From NCBI RefSeq assembly GCF_024622195.1, contig NZ_JANKBI010000011.1, positions 62,001-126,000 on the forward strand: a DNA stretch of 64,000 nt. Reading direction: 5' to 3'. A program made the translations under genes and the position numbers. Below the pieces are notes generated by a model. It was given only the letters and a program-made list of their open reading frames with translations, had not been told where the DNA came from and did no database searches. Every line of letters begins with the position of its first letter. Within the stretch, counting starts at the first letter, position 1. Positions 51,145 to 60,192 of the stretch are shown here, one piece after another. Source of the DNA: Murimonas intestini. Its GTDB lineage: Bacteria; Bacillota; Clostridia; Lachnospirales; Lachnospiraceae.

Positions 51145-53787
51145 TCATCTTTTAGTTATAAATGTGTATTTACCGCTGCCTGTTTCAAAAATGCAGTCAT
51201 GTCTGTCTTCTCCGGCCTTTTTTATCTCCGTAACTTCTCCATTAAAAAGAATACGGCTGACACTCCCGCATTTCCCGGGTATGTATATTTGGGCCCTTGT
51301 ATTAAACGGCACTGTCACCTCCAAAATGAAGTTCTCCTTTTCTTTCCTCCAGGAGGATGTCACTTCACCATTTAGTATTTCCATCTGTACATGCACCTTG
51401 TTTAATCCCTCCGGCACTGAAGGTCTTATGACAAGCTGCTGCAGACCGCTGCTTCCGGGCTGTACCCGGATCCCTCCCAGATATTTATAAAACCATACAC
51501 AGACTGCAGCCAGCATGGGATGATTTCTGGAGTTCATGATATTATTGTCCTCATCTGCCTCCCATCGTTCCCAGACTGTTGTCGCTCCCTTATCCAGCAT
51601 GTAGCCGAACCCCGGCGCTGTCCTCACTGTCATGATCTCATAAGCCTCATCGTCTCTTCCCGCCTGGCAAAGCACTTCCAGCAGAGCCTTTGTTCCCATG
51701 TTTCCTGTCGTCATATGCCCATTGTGCTTTCTGATATCTGCTGCTATGTTATCTGCCACTGCGTCCTTATATTCCCCGGGTACCAGCCCCAGGGCCAGAG
51801 AAAGTGCATTTGCGCTCTGACTCCCCATATCATACTGGAACGTCTTTTTATTTAAGAACCGCTCATTATATTTTTGCCGGACTGTCTCCTGAAGCCCTTC
51901 CAGATATTGTATATCGTCTTTTTTCAGTATCCGGGCTATCTCTTTTATCTGTGATATGGAATAATACAGATACGCCGTAGATACAAGTGTGGGAGTGACA
52001 TTTTTAGATGCAGCGCCGGCTCCGTACTCTTCCCTGATGCACTCTTCCCTGGGGCACGCCCATTCCCCAAAACCTGTCCTGGAAATCAGGTAGCCGTCGG
52101 CCTCTTTTAAAAGAACCATCAGGTATTTCATCATACTGTCATAGCACTCTTCCAATATCCGCCTGTCTCCATACACCTCATACATCAGTAGAACAAGGCT
52201 GACCGGAGTATTTACCTGAGGGTCACAGGGCCTGCGTCCCCATCTGAACGGAGCTGTATCCGCAAAATACCCCTTTGTATCCTGCGTGTCATAGACATCC
52301 CTGGCCCATTTCTCAAAAAAGCTTCCCATATCATAGTGATATGTACAGCCTTCCGCCCGTGAAGTAGTGTCCGTAGTCCATCCATGGCGTTCATCCCTCT
52401 GGTCACAGTCTGTAGGTATCCCCATCAGATTGCATCCGTCTGTATGCCTCATGACTGCTGCCAGCCTGTTCAGAAATTCATCATCAGAGCTAAATACTGC
52501 ATTCTGTTTGACACTGCTCCTTATGTATTCTGCTGTCAGTTCAGATATCTCTGCCTCCCCCTCAATCTTTACTGTGAAATACCTGAATCCATGATAAGTA
52601 AACCTGGGGGCATACTCCTCGCTTTTTCCAGTTCCTCTCAGAATATAGCTATCCTCGCATCTGGCCAGACGCAGAGCCCTCTTGTCCAGATCACCGCTTT
52701 CATCTAATACTTCAGCAAATGAAAGCGTTATTTTGGATCCGGCCTCACCTTTTGCCGTCAGCCTCACCCATCCTGACTGATTTTCCCCCGCATCATACAG
52801 TTTCCTGCCATCCTTAAAAGTCCTGATATATTCAGGCTTTGTCCTTTTCATCACCCGCACAGGCGGAAGCAGTTCCCCGGTCCTTTTTCCTCCCGGATCT
52901 TCCACCACAGTGGCCAGTATCCATCCATCCGGCCTCTGATGCTCCTTCAGGAACCGGGATTCATATTCCGGCGTATCCCATCCGTCCTTCTCCAGTCTGG
53001 CATCATAGTCTTCTCCATCATAGATACTGTTATAGACCACAGGTCCTTTCGCAACACACCATCCGATTCCCCAGTCTGTAAATTCCTCCTGTATGCTGCC
53101 ATCCTCATACTCAATATTGAGCTGTACAAGCACCTTGGGCTGTCCGGCCCAGCCTGTGCCCAATATGAGACCTATCACATTTGCCCCCGTTCTCACATCC
53201 TCTGTTATATCGTAGGCAGAATACAGCAGCGTCCTGCTGTAATCACTTGGCGCCGGATCCAGCAGTTTATCTCCTATCTTCTTACCATTCATGCGCAGCT
53301 CATAATAACCCGCGCAGCAGACATATGCCCTGGCCCTCTCTATTTTCTTACCCAGACTGTTAAAAGAATAGCGCATGAGAATGCCGTTTCCTATCAAACC
53401 GCCTAAAAAGCCCATCCACTTCCCTTTCCAGTCTTCTTCCTCAAGCAGCCCCATCTCAAACCATTCCGGGGCGCTATATCCTGATACTTCACCGTTCTGA
53501 TTCCAGATACATACCTTCCACCAGACTCTCTGGGCGCTTTTTAACGGTGAACCTTCATATAAAACCCCATAACATCGGCCGCCCATAACCTTCCCTGTGT
53601 CCCACAGGTCATAAACCTTTCCCTCAAGCTTCTCCTGATCAGATGCAGCCACTATCTGATATGCCGACTGAAATGCATCTCTCTCATCTGACTTTACCTG
53701 CCAGCTCAGCAGAGGCTGACTCTTTTGTACACCCATAGGCCTCATCTCATACTCGCACCGCAGGTTAACCGGAATATAATGGTTCAT
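51145..53787 (-). CDS. GH78 family alpha-L-rhamnosidase
   Basis: An 880-residue alpha-L-rhamnosidase. N-terminal beta domains (LSWQVKSDERDAFQSAYQIV, VWWKVCIWNQNGEVSGYSAP) precede the (alpha/alpha)6 catalytic barrel with GIPTDCDQRDERHGWTTDT and later YGAGAASKNVTPTLVSTAYL, SQSANALSLALGLVPGE and GATTVWERWEADEDNN; the acidic residues of the first motif line the active site. No signal peptide. ATG 53787 has AAAGGAGGAG; the frame reaches back to 53805. The stop overlaps the next gene's frame, so the two make one unit, possibly releasing rhamnose from imported pectin fragments or flavonoid glycosides. Confidence 0.93.
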   Translation of the reverse strand: MNHYIPVNLRCEYEMRPMGVQKSQPLLSWQVKSDERDAFQSAYQIVAASDQEKLEGKVYDLWDTGKVMGGRCYGVLYEGSPLKSAQRVWWKVCIWNQNGEVSGYSAPEWFEMGLLEEEDWKGKWMGFLGGLIGNGILMRYSFNSLGKKIERARAYVCCAGYYELRMNGKKIGDKLLDPAPSDYSRTLLYSAYDITEDVRTGANVIGLILGTGWAGQPKVLVQLNIEYEDGSIQEEFTDWGIGWCVAKGPVVYNSIYDGEDYDARLEKDGWDTPEYESRFLKEHQRPDGWILATVVEDPGGKRTGELLPPVRVMKRTKPEYIRTFKDGRKLYDAGENQSGWVRLTAKGEAGSKITLSFAEVLDESGDLDKRALRLARCEDSYILRGTGKSEEYAPRFTYHGFRYFTVKIEGEAEISELTAEYIRSSVKQNAVFSSDDEFLNRLAAVMRHTDGCNLMGIPTDCDQRDERHGWTTDTTSRAEGCTYHYDMGSFFEKWARDVYDTQDTKGYFADTAPFRWGRRPCDPQVNTPVSLVLLMYEVYGDRRILEECYDSMMKYLMVLLKEADGYLISRTGFGEWACPREECIREEYGAGAASKNVTPTLVSTAYLYYSISQIKEIARILKKDDIQYLEGLQETVRQKYNERFLNKKTFQYDMGSQSANALSLALGLVPGEYKDAVADNIAADIRKHNGHMTTGNMGTKALLEVLCQAGRDDEAYEIMTVRTAPGFGYMLDKGATTVWERWEADEDNNIMNSRNHPMLAAVCVWFYKYLGGIRVQPGSSGLQQLVIRPSVPEGLNKVHVQMEILNGEVTSSWRKEKENFILEVTVPFNTRAQIYIPGKCGSVSRILFNGEVTEIKKAGEDRHDCIFETGSGKYTFITKR

Positions 53788-53947
53788 GTTCTCCTCCTTT
53801 AGCAAAATAATTCTATTTGATTGATAACCCCATTATCTTCGGTTTTGTACTGTGCTTCAATCATTCAAAGTATATGTTTTGTGTGTCTTTTATAGATTTT
53901 AATAGATTTCCCTGAAAAATATTAACGCTTGAACAATAATAATTAAA

Positions 53948-54041
53948 AAGCTGCCCGCTGCTGATCAATAAGCTTATTTCCATGTGACAAGGTTTTACTT
54001 GTCTGCCTGGAAAGCAGCATATTGATCAGAGCGCACAGCTT
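53948..54041 (-). terminator. Long stacked hairpin after zinc-ribbon/TPR gene
   Basis: Nested stems AAGCTG/CAGCTT, GCGCTCTGATCAATA/TATTGATCAGCAGCG (with bulges), TTTCCA/TGGAAA and CAAG/CTTG fold to one hairpin of about 94 bases, followed on the minus strand by TTTTTAATTATT. It ends the upstream gene's transcript. The 350-base gap 53788-54137 holds this hairpin, a dispersed repeat and no gene. Confidence 0.75.
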
Positions 54042-54064
54042 CTTACTTTATTATGAAATTTTTA

Positions 54065-54092
54065 TAAATGCACAGACCTGCTGAATCGTTAC
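54065..54092 (+). repeat. Dispersed intergenic repeat, copy G
   Basis: TAAATGCACAGACCTGCTGA followed by ATCGTTAC, the short core form, between the terminator hairpin and the zinc-ribbon/TPR gene. Confidence 0.7.
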
Positions 54093-54137
54093 AAGTTTTC
54101 TACATATTAAATTAACCACACATTTTAATCAGCCTGC

Positions 54138-56303
54138 TTATTTTAACAATCCTTCTGTGCGGCTGTCACTCTCATTTCCATCTGTTTTCTGCAGCTTATC
54201 CTTTGCTGTTTGAATATATCCCTCCAGTTCCGGATAATCAGCCTTATCCTGTATGCCTTCCCATATTTCCAATGCCGTCTTATACTGCAAAAGTTTATAA
54301 TACGCTAATCCCAGCTTATATTCTGTATCCTGATAGTTACGTATTTTCAGATATTTATTTATCGCATTTACATATACTCCGTCATCCATCAATTTATTTG
54401 CTGACTGGTATATAATTTCCTGGTCTGCCATTTCTGGTTCTGGATTATAATCTATAATCTGGTATATTTCAGCCGCTTTTTCAGAGTCTCCCTCTTCCGA
54501 TATTCTATCTGCCTCAGCTATCACTGCCTCTTTACATCTTGAACTGGCATTTGCAGCAGCTTTTATTCTCTGTTTTATCTCCATCACTTCATCGAGCCTG
54601 GAAGAGCTATAAAGGATTCTATAAAAATTAAATTGTGACAATAAAGCATCTATCAACAGCTCATCCGAATCTTTATATCCCAGCAATTTTTCAAATTCAT
54701 CTGCCGCTGCATTATAACTGTGATTATTAAGCTCCCCCTCCGCATATTTGTAAGAACATTCCTGAGTCATTTCCTTTGCGTCCCTAAAATATCCTGCCTT
54801 CTCAAAATCCTCTGCTGCATATTTATAATCTCCGCTTTCCAAATGTACCTGTCCTTGCAGATAGTATTCCAGAGTTCTGTTTAGTAATAGTTCTTCATTT
54901 TGAAATAATTCAGGTTCCTGATATCCCAGTTGATCAAATAATTTCTTAGCCTCGGTATAATTACCCTCGTAAAATAAATTTACTCCTTCATTATACTTTT
55001 TTCTAGGCACTGTTACCCTATAGTGATAATTTACCCATGCAAAAACTATGACCGCTATTATGGCAGCACCTGCGCATAATATTCTCTTTATTAAGTGCGT
55101 CTTTTTCTCAACTATTCTGGAAATTTCGTCATTCAGTTCAGCTGCCTGTTCTTTTAATTTCTCTAACATCCCCTTCGCTGCAGGAATATCGGGTAAACAG
55201 TTTTCCAGATTTTCTCTATCTTCATTTTTAAGATATGAAGCCTTTAATACCAACTGGCTCCTTGTATTCCCGTATTCATTTATATATATCAATGCATCAT
55301 CACAGGCCCCTTCCAAATTAGAGATAAGGATCTGGGTATCATAGTACTTACCCCTATATGGATTCATTTTTTTTGCTATCAGCCAATGTATACTCTTTTG
55401 AAATGTCTCTTTATTCTCTCTGATCTGCCTTATCAATTCATCTGCTTTCTTTCTATAATCCTCAACTTTTTCTAAGTCCTTGATTATTTCCTGCTTCAAA
55501 GTTTCTGTCTCTTCAAGCAGTTCATCATAATGTTCAGCCCAATAGCGGCTTTGTTCCTGCTCCTCCCTGATCCTTTGTGCTTCTCTGAGCGCTTCCTTTT
55601 CCTGCTCTTCAAATCTCTTTAGCTTCAGCCGAATATTTTCTAATTCCTGCCGTATTTCATTCCCGGGGATTACCTCCCCACTTCCAAGATAGTAAAGATC
55701 ATATTTGGATGATTTCTGTAATGTATCATTTATTAAGCATTCCAGCTGCTCTCTCATTTCAGCGTTCTTGCATGTTATCTGATTGTCCAGCAGTTTAATT
55801 ACATAATACCTTATGTAGCAGCACTTTTCTGCCACTTTCAGCAGTTCCTTCCCCATGTCGTTTTTTCTCTGCAGGATTTCTTGATCTGACTCGTAAATCT
55901 TACTGAACATTTCCAGCGAGACTTCTGCATACTTTACAAGTTCCCGGGCCTTTTTATCATTTTCCCGGCCCAGGCAGACCCCTTCCCAAAACACAGCCTC
56001 ATAATTATCAGGATCCATCTCAAGCACACGTGAATAACGTTCTTCCGCCTCATGGTAATCTCCTGCCTTATAAGCAATCTGCGCCGCTTTCATAAGATTT
56101 TCTATTGCTGCCTGATTATCCACGCATACCTTCCTGACAGCTTCTTTCACAAGAATCTTGCTGCCGCAATACATACAAAATGCCTGTTCCCTGCTGTCAT
56201 CCAACTGCAGTTCTCCCCCACAATTTGGACATATTGCAGCCTTAAACTCTTTTTGCCGTACACTTCCCGGTATAGTTTCCGGCTTATCCATATTTCCTTC
56301 CAT
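54138..56303 (-). CDS. Zinc-ribbon, TPR and coiled-coil membrane protein
   Basis: About 721 residues. N-terminal zinc ribbon CPNCGG...CMYCG (cysteines about 25, 28, 43, 46), tetratricopeptide-like helices (IAYKAGDYHEAEERYSRVLE), a long coiled coil (about 218-300), one membrane helix (about 407-425) and a second TPR-like region outside or distal to it (YNEGVNLFYEGNYTEAKKLF, SGDYKYAAEDFEKAGYFRDA). ATG 56303 has GGGAG upstream; GTG 56318 and ATG 56291 are alternatives. Base composition is visibly more AT-rich than in neighbours. It may be a scaffold or envelope stress protein; no function can be assigned. Confidence 0.82.
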   Translation of the reverse strand: MEGNMDKPETIPGSVRQKEFKAAICPNCGGELQLDDSREQAFCMYCGSKILVKEAVRKVCVDNQAAIENLMKAAQIAYKAGDYHEAEERYSRVLEMDPDNYEAVFWEGVCLGRENDKKARELVKYAEVSLEMFSKIYESDQEILQRKNDMGKELLKVAEKCCYIRYYVIKLLDNQITCKNAEMREQLECLINDTLQKSSKYDLYYLGSGEVIPGNEIRQELENIRLKLKRFEEQEKEALREAQRIREEQEQSRYWAEHYDELLEETETLKQEIIKDLEKVEDYRKKADELIRQIRENKETFQKSIHWLIAKKMNPYRGKYYDTQILISNLEGACDDALIYINEYGNTRSQLVLKASYLKNEDRENLENCLPDIPAAKGMLEKLKEQAAELNDEISRIVEKKTHLIKRILCAGAAIIAVIVFAWVNYHYRVTVPRKKYNEGVNLFYEGNYTEAKKLFDQLGYQEPELFQNEELLLNRTLEYYLQGQVHLESGDYKYAAEDFEKAGYFRDAKEMTQECSYKYAEGELNNHSYNAAADEFEKLLGYKDSDELLIDALLSQFNFYRILYSSSRLDEVMEIKQRIKAAANASSRCKEAVIAEADRISEEGDSEKAAEIYQIIDYNPEPEMADQEIIYQSANKLMDDGVYVNAINKYLKIRNYQDTEYKLGLAYYKLLQYKTALEIWEGIQDKADYPELEGYIQTAKDKLQKTDGNESDSRTEGLLK

Positions 56304-56404
56304 ATCCTGATCTCCCACAGTTTAATGTTATACTGATGTAACCTTTCCTTTAACGGGCACCAGGCTGCTGTTTCTTTACACGTCCTGATGCCCATACAGT
56401 AATT

Positions 56405-57232
56405 CTATATTACCGTCCTGTAATAATCAATATCCGCCTTCAGGCACTCCGCCCTGGTCCCGGCATATGTAGTCTCTCTCTCCACAATATATGCCTCACA
56501 TCCATTCTGGTCTGCAGTCTCTTTCAGCAGTTTCCAGTCCACCAGCCCCTGGCCGGCAGGACAGTTGATCGCCCTGCTCTCTTCCATGCTCTTTTTCACA
56601 GCTTCCGGCAGCACCGGATTCCCATCTGCATCCTTGTCAAATGAACTGAAGTCCATGGGCGGCTGAGGGCCGATCACCCGGCTGCTCTCCTTTACATGGA
56701 TCAGCTTAAATCTTCCGGAATACTGCTTAACCAGAAACATTGGGTCTGCCCCCGCTGCGGCACACCAGCCTGCATCCAGTTCAAAGCTGACATAAGAGGG
56801 GTCTGTATCCCTCACAAGCACATCTATGATCCTCTTTCCGTTACATGAATTAAATTCCTGTGTATGATTATGGTACGTCAAAGTAATGCCGTGGGCAGCA
56901 CACTCTTCGCCCAGTTCGTTGAGCGTATCCGCAAAACTGTACACATCTTTTTCATTCTTCATCACTTCCATGCCTATCCCCATAAACTTCATGCCAAGGG
57001 CTTTGGCATACGGAATCATCTCCCTGATCTGCCCTGTCTGGGCGTGCATAGAAACAGCCTCCAGACCGTATGTCTCAAGCTGCCTCTTCATCTCTTCAGC
57101 CGGAACAGCAAAGTTTCCCCCGAACAGCTCCACGCCGTCATACCCCATAGCCGCGGCCAGTCTCAGGTTTTCGCATGTATCATTCATGGTACCGTCCATA
57201 AACGAATACATCTGCAGATAAATCTTCCCCAT
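56405..57232 (-). CDS. Sugar phosphate isomerase/epimerase-family TIM barrel protein
   Basis: A 275-residue xylose-isomerase-like TIM barrel. Metal-binding and catalytic positions are suggested by YDGVELFGG, TYHNHTQEF, FELDAGWCAAAG and KLIHVKESS. Such proteins isomerise or cleave sugars, keto-sugars or inositols. ATG 57232 is chosen for its GGAGG site; the open frame extends to 57415 over unrelated codons. It follows the AraC-type regulator gene (37-base gap), and a Gfo/Idh/MocA oxidoreductase is close by on the other strand. Confidence 0.9.
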   Translation of the reverse strand: MGKIYLQMYSFMDGTMNDTCENLRLAAAMGYDGVELFGGNFAVPAEEMKRQLETYGLEAVSMHAQTGQIREMIPYAKALGMKFMGIGMEVMKNEKDVYSFADTLNELGEECAAHGITLTYHNHTQEFNSCNGKRIIDVLVRDTDPSYVSFELDAGWCAAAGADPMFLVKQYSGRFKLIHVKESSRVIGPQPPMDFSSFDKDADGNPVLPEAVKKSMEESRAINCPAGQGLVDWKLLKETADQNGCEAYIVERETTYAGTRAECLKADIDYYRTVI

Positions 57233-57269
57233 TTTAAATACCTCCAAAAGTTTTGATGTCACCATTTTA

Positions 57270-58103
57270 TCATTCTTTATGCATAAATGCATTATATTTT
57301 TCTTCCGGTGTTTTCTGTGTATCGCGGTTTCTCCTGCGTAAGTCGCTTGGCGCCGCATTATAAAATTTCCTGAAGGCCCTGTTAAATGTCCTGTTGCTCT
57401 CAAATCCTGAGGCATAGCATATGTCTGTCAGTGAATCCTGTGTACTGCGGATCAGATAGGCGGCATAGTCCAGTCTGAGCTGATTTATGTAATCATTAAA
57501 ATTTGTGTGCAGTTTTCCCGAAAAGATACGGGACAGATGATACTTGCTAACACACAGCTCTCTGGCAGCCTGCTCTAAAGAAAGTGGTTCCAGATAGTGC
57601 GCTCCTATGTAGAGCAGCGCCCTGCTGGTGAGGTCCAGAGCCGGATGTACCTCCTGCCTTTTAAATGTCATACACTCCAATAGGCGGGCACAGATTAAAT
57701 GCAGCAGGGCTTTACAGACGTCAGTGTTCTGTGCCTGACCGCCTTCCCTCTCAAGAGAACCCATTGCATATGTAATATCCTGATGCAGGCTCTTAGCCCG
57801 GACAACAGGAGAATCAGGCACAGCTCCTGAAAACAGGGCTGCATACTCACCCAGCATTTCTGTAGAACAGACCACCATAATACATTTCCCTCCGGGATTT
57901 GAGTAGGCATGTATGGTATTGGGAAGTATCACTGCCAGATCCCCCTCATCTATTCTATAATCACATCCGCCTGCCATAACGTCAAGACTGCCGTCCAGCA
58001 TCAGGACCATCTCCGTCTCCTTGTGCAGATGCGCCGGAAAGGAAAGACTGCATGTATTGACAGATACCATATGGTGTTCATGGTTTTCATAAAAAGGAAT
58101 CAT
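57270..58103 (-). CDS. AraC-family transcriptional regulator
   Basis: A 277-residue regulator with an N-terminal cupin-like sensing domain (about 1-140; HLHKETEMVLMLDGSLDVMAGG) and a C-terminal double helix-turn-helix (about 175-265; QAARELCVSKYHLSRIFSGK, CYASGFESNRTFNRAFRKFY). Probably activates its own operon with the TIM-barrel gene and the divergent ThuA-like and oxidoreductase genes, whose promoter has an over-long spacer. Confidence 0.93.
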   Translation of the reverse strand: MIPFYENHEHHMVSVNTCSLSFPAHLHKETEMVLMLDGSLDVMAGGCDYRIDEGDLAVILPNTIHAYSNPGGKCIMVVCSTEMLGEYAALFSGAVPDSPVVRAKSLHQDITYAMGSLEREGGQAQNTDVCKALLHLICARLLECMTFKRQEVHPALDLTSRALLYIGAHYLEPLSLEQAARELCVSKYHLSRIFSGKLHTNFNDYINQLRLDYAAYLIRSTQDSLTDICYASGFESNRTFNRAFRKFYNAAPSDLRRRNRDTQKTPEEKYNAFMHKE

Positions 58104-58150
58104 ATTTACATCCTTTCATACAGCAATATTTGTCCAAAAAAAGTATTGAT

Positions 58151-58184
58151 TTGACAATCATTATATGTGAGAAAACGATATAAT
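58151..58184 (+). promoter_or_regulatory. Promoter of ThuA-like gene, 22-base spacer
   Basis: TTGACA and TATAAT are both exact consensus but 22 bases apart instead of 17. Such spacing usually makes a promoter weak without an activator, which fits regulation by the divergent AraC-type protein. Confidence 0.5.
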
Positions 58185-58249
58185 TCAAGCATGAACAACA
58201 AAGGAACAGAGATAATTGCACAAGGACAAAAAGAAGGAGATTAGAAAAT

Positions 58250-58915
58250 ATGGCTAATAAGAAAGTTCTGATTTTTGAAGGCGGCTGGGACGGCCATGAA
58301 CCGCAGCTCGTCTCAGCCAGGTTTGCCAGGATCATGGAGGCAAACGGCTGTGAAGTAACCATCAGCCATACTCTGGAGGTTCTCTCCGAAAAGGAGCGTC
58401 TGATGGAATATGATCTTATCGTACCCTGCTGGACAATGGGGCAGATCAACCCTGAATATACCCGCAGTATAATGGAAGCTGTAGCTCTGGGCACAGGACT
58501 GGCCGGCTGCCACGGGGGCATGAATGATGCCTTCCGCAATGACACTGACTGGCAATTTATGACAGGCGCCCAGTGGGTCAGCCATCCCGGCTGTGACGGC
58601 ATACACTACAGGGTAAATATTTGCAGAGGATCCAGCCCCATAACAGAAGGACTGGAGGATTTTGATGTCTGCAGCGAGCAGTATTACCTGCATATAGATC
58701 CTGCCATAGAAGTTCTGGCCACCACCCGTTTTCCTGTATACGAGGGCTGCCACACTACAAACAAACCTGTGGATATGCCTGTAGCATATACGAAATTCTG
58801 GGGAAAAGGACGGATCTTCTATTCTTCCCTGGGCCACCACGATGATGTTTTTGACAAATATCCCACAGCGGAAACCCTGATGGAGCGCGGAATGCTGTGG
58901 GCATGCAGGAGATAA
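58250..58915 (+). CDS. ThuA-like protein (trehalose utilisation family)
   Basis: A 221-residue flavodoxin-like/GATase1-like protein of the ThuA family: KKVLIFEGGWDGHEP at the N-terminus, GTGLAGCHGGMNDAF with the conserved CHGG turn, EQYYLHIDPAIEVLATTRFP, and YSSLGHHDDVF at the end. In rhizobia ThuA works with the ThuB oxidoreductase on trehalose and related disaccharides as 3-keto sugars. It is followed, after 119 bases, by a Gfo/Idh/MocA gene, keeping the ThuA-ThuB-like pairing. AAGGAGAT precedes the ATG. Confidence 0.9.
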   Translation: MANKKVLIFEGGWDGHEPQLVSARFARIMEANGCEVTISHTLEVLSEKERLMEYDLIVPCWTMGQINPEYTRSIMEAVALGTGLAGCHGGMNDAFRNDTDWQFMTGAQWVSHPGCDGIHYRVNICRGSSPITEGLEDFDVCSEQYYLHIDPAIEVLATTRFPVYEGCHTTNKPVDMPVAYTKFWGKGRIFYSSLGHHDDVFDKYPTAETLMERGMLWACRR

Positions 58916-58960
58916 GGCGGCTGTGAATAGCTGCGGGGTTTTTGACCCTCGCGGCAGTCG

Positions 58961-58986
58961 CCAAGGTCAAGCGAGCTTGACTTTGG
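58961..58986 (+). repeat. Hairpin between ThuA-like and oxidoreductase genes
   Basis: CCAAGGTCAA and TTGACTTTGG form a ten-base stem (one G-T pair). It lies in a GC-rich spacer that starts CTGTGAATAG, like the end of the hairpin array at 22621-22630, so it may belong to the same repeat class. No terminator T-run follows. Confidence 0.5.
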
Positions 58987-59034
58987 CTCGTTGCTCGCGG
59001 GAATAAGCACTATAATCCAAAGGAGGATGTGAAA

Positions 59035-60141
59035 ATGAAACGGACAGGAATCGGAATTCTGGGGGCAGGCGCGATCAGCGGCATCTATTTAGAAAATCTA
59101 TGCCGTCTTTTTACTGAAACAGAGGTGGTCGGCGTATATGACCTGGTAGAAGAAAAGGTAAAAGAAGCACAGGAAAAATACGGTTTTCGGAAATCATATA
59201 AAAGCATGGAAGAACTGCTGGCTGACTCTGAGGTGGATATTGTGCTTAACCTGACAAGGCCCTTTGAACACTATGAAACAACAAAAGCAGCCCTGCTGGC
59301 CGGTAAACATGTATACAGTGAGAAGCCGCTGGCCGCTGTATTTGAGGAAGGTGCAGAGCTTGCTGCCCTTGCCGCAGAAAAAGGCCTCATGCTTGGCGGC
59401 GCCCCCGACACATTTTTAGGAGCTGGGATCCAGACCTGCAGAAAGCTGATCGATGACGGGTTTATCGGACAGCCTGTGGGCGCTGCCGCTTTCATGATGT
59501 GCCGCGGACATGAGAGCTGGCACCCCTCTCCGGAATTTTATTATCAGCACGGAGGCGGCCCGATGATGGATATGGGGCCATATTATCTGACAGCGCTTGT
59601 CAATTTATTGGGCGGCGTATCCGGGGTCACGGGAATCACCAGAAAAAGCTTCCCCCAGAGGGTCATTACAAGCGAACCTAAAAAAGGTGCCCTGATAAAT
59701 GTGGAGGTTCCAACGCACATCACTGGTATACTTGACTTTGACAATGGAGCCGTGGGAACCATTACAACTACATTTGACGTCTACTATGAGCATCAGTCCC
59801 GCCTGGAGATCTATGGTTCATCCGGCACCCTCTATGTTCCCGACCCCAACAATTTTGACGGCCCCATCTATTTGTTAAGGCCTGAGGACGGAACAAAAAA
59901 GGAGATCCCCCTGCTCTTTGATTACAGTCAGAACAGCCGGGGGCTGGGTTTGGCGGACATGGCTAAAGCCCTTTCGGCAGGCAGGCCGTTTAGGGCTGAC
60001 ATATCCCAGACCCTTCATGTACTGGAAATCATGACGGCAATAGAAAAAAGCAGTCAGGAAGGAAAATACCAGAAACTGCAGACCAGCTACCGCCGCGGGG
60101 ACGCTATGAAGCATAATCCTGTCAGAGGCATATTAGATTAA
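59035..60141 (+). CDS. Gfo/Idh/MocA-family oxidoreductase
   Basis: A 368-residue NAD(P)-dependent sugar oxidoreductase. The Rossmann motif GILGAGAISGIYLENL is followed by the catalytic-lysine motif EKPLA (YSEKPLAAV) and the beta-sheet substrate domain with GGGPMMDMGPYY. The family oxidises sugars, often at C-3, or inositols. ATG 59035 stands nine bases after GGAGG; a GTG two codons earlier is closer than ideal. With the ThuA-like and TIM-barrel proteins it may form a keto-sugar pathway. Confidence 0.93.
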   Translation: MKRTGIGILGAGAISGIYLENLCRLFTETEVVGVYDLVEEKVKEAQEKYGFRKSYKSMEELLADSEVDIVLNLTRPFEHYETTKAALLAGKHVYSEKPLAAVFEEGAELAALAAEKGLMLGGAPDTFLGAGIQTCRKLIDDGFIGQPVGAAAFMMCRGHESWHPSPEFYYQHGGGPMMDMGPYYLTALVNLLGGVSGVTGITRKSFPQRVITSEPKKGALINVEVPTHITGILDFDNGAVGTITTTFDVYYEHQSRLEIYGSSGTLYVPDPNNFDGPIYLLRPEDGTKKEIPLLFDYSQNSRGLGLADMAKALSAGRPFRADISQTLHVLEIMTAIEKSSQEGKYQKLQTSYRRGDAMKHNPVRGILD

Positions 60142-60192
60142 CAGCAGCTGTTCGTAACTACTCATCTCCGGAAGGGTAAATGCAATTAAATG

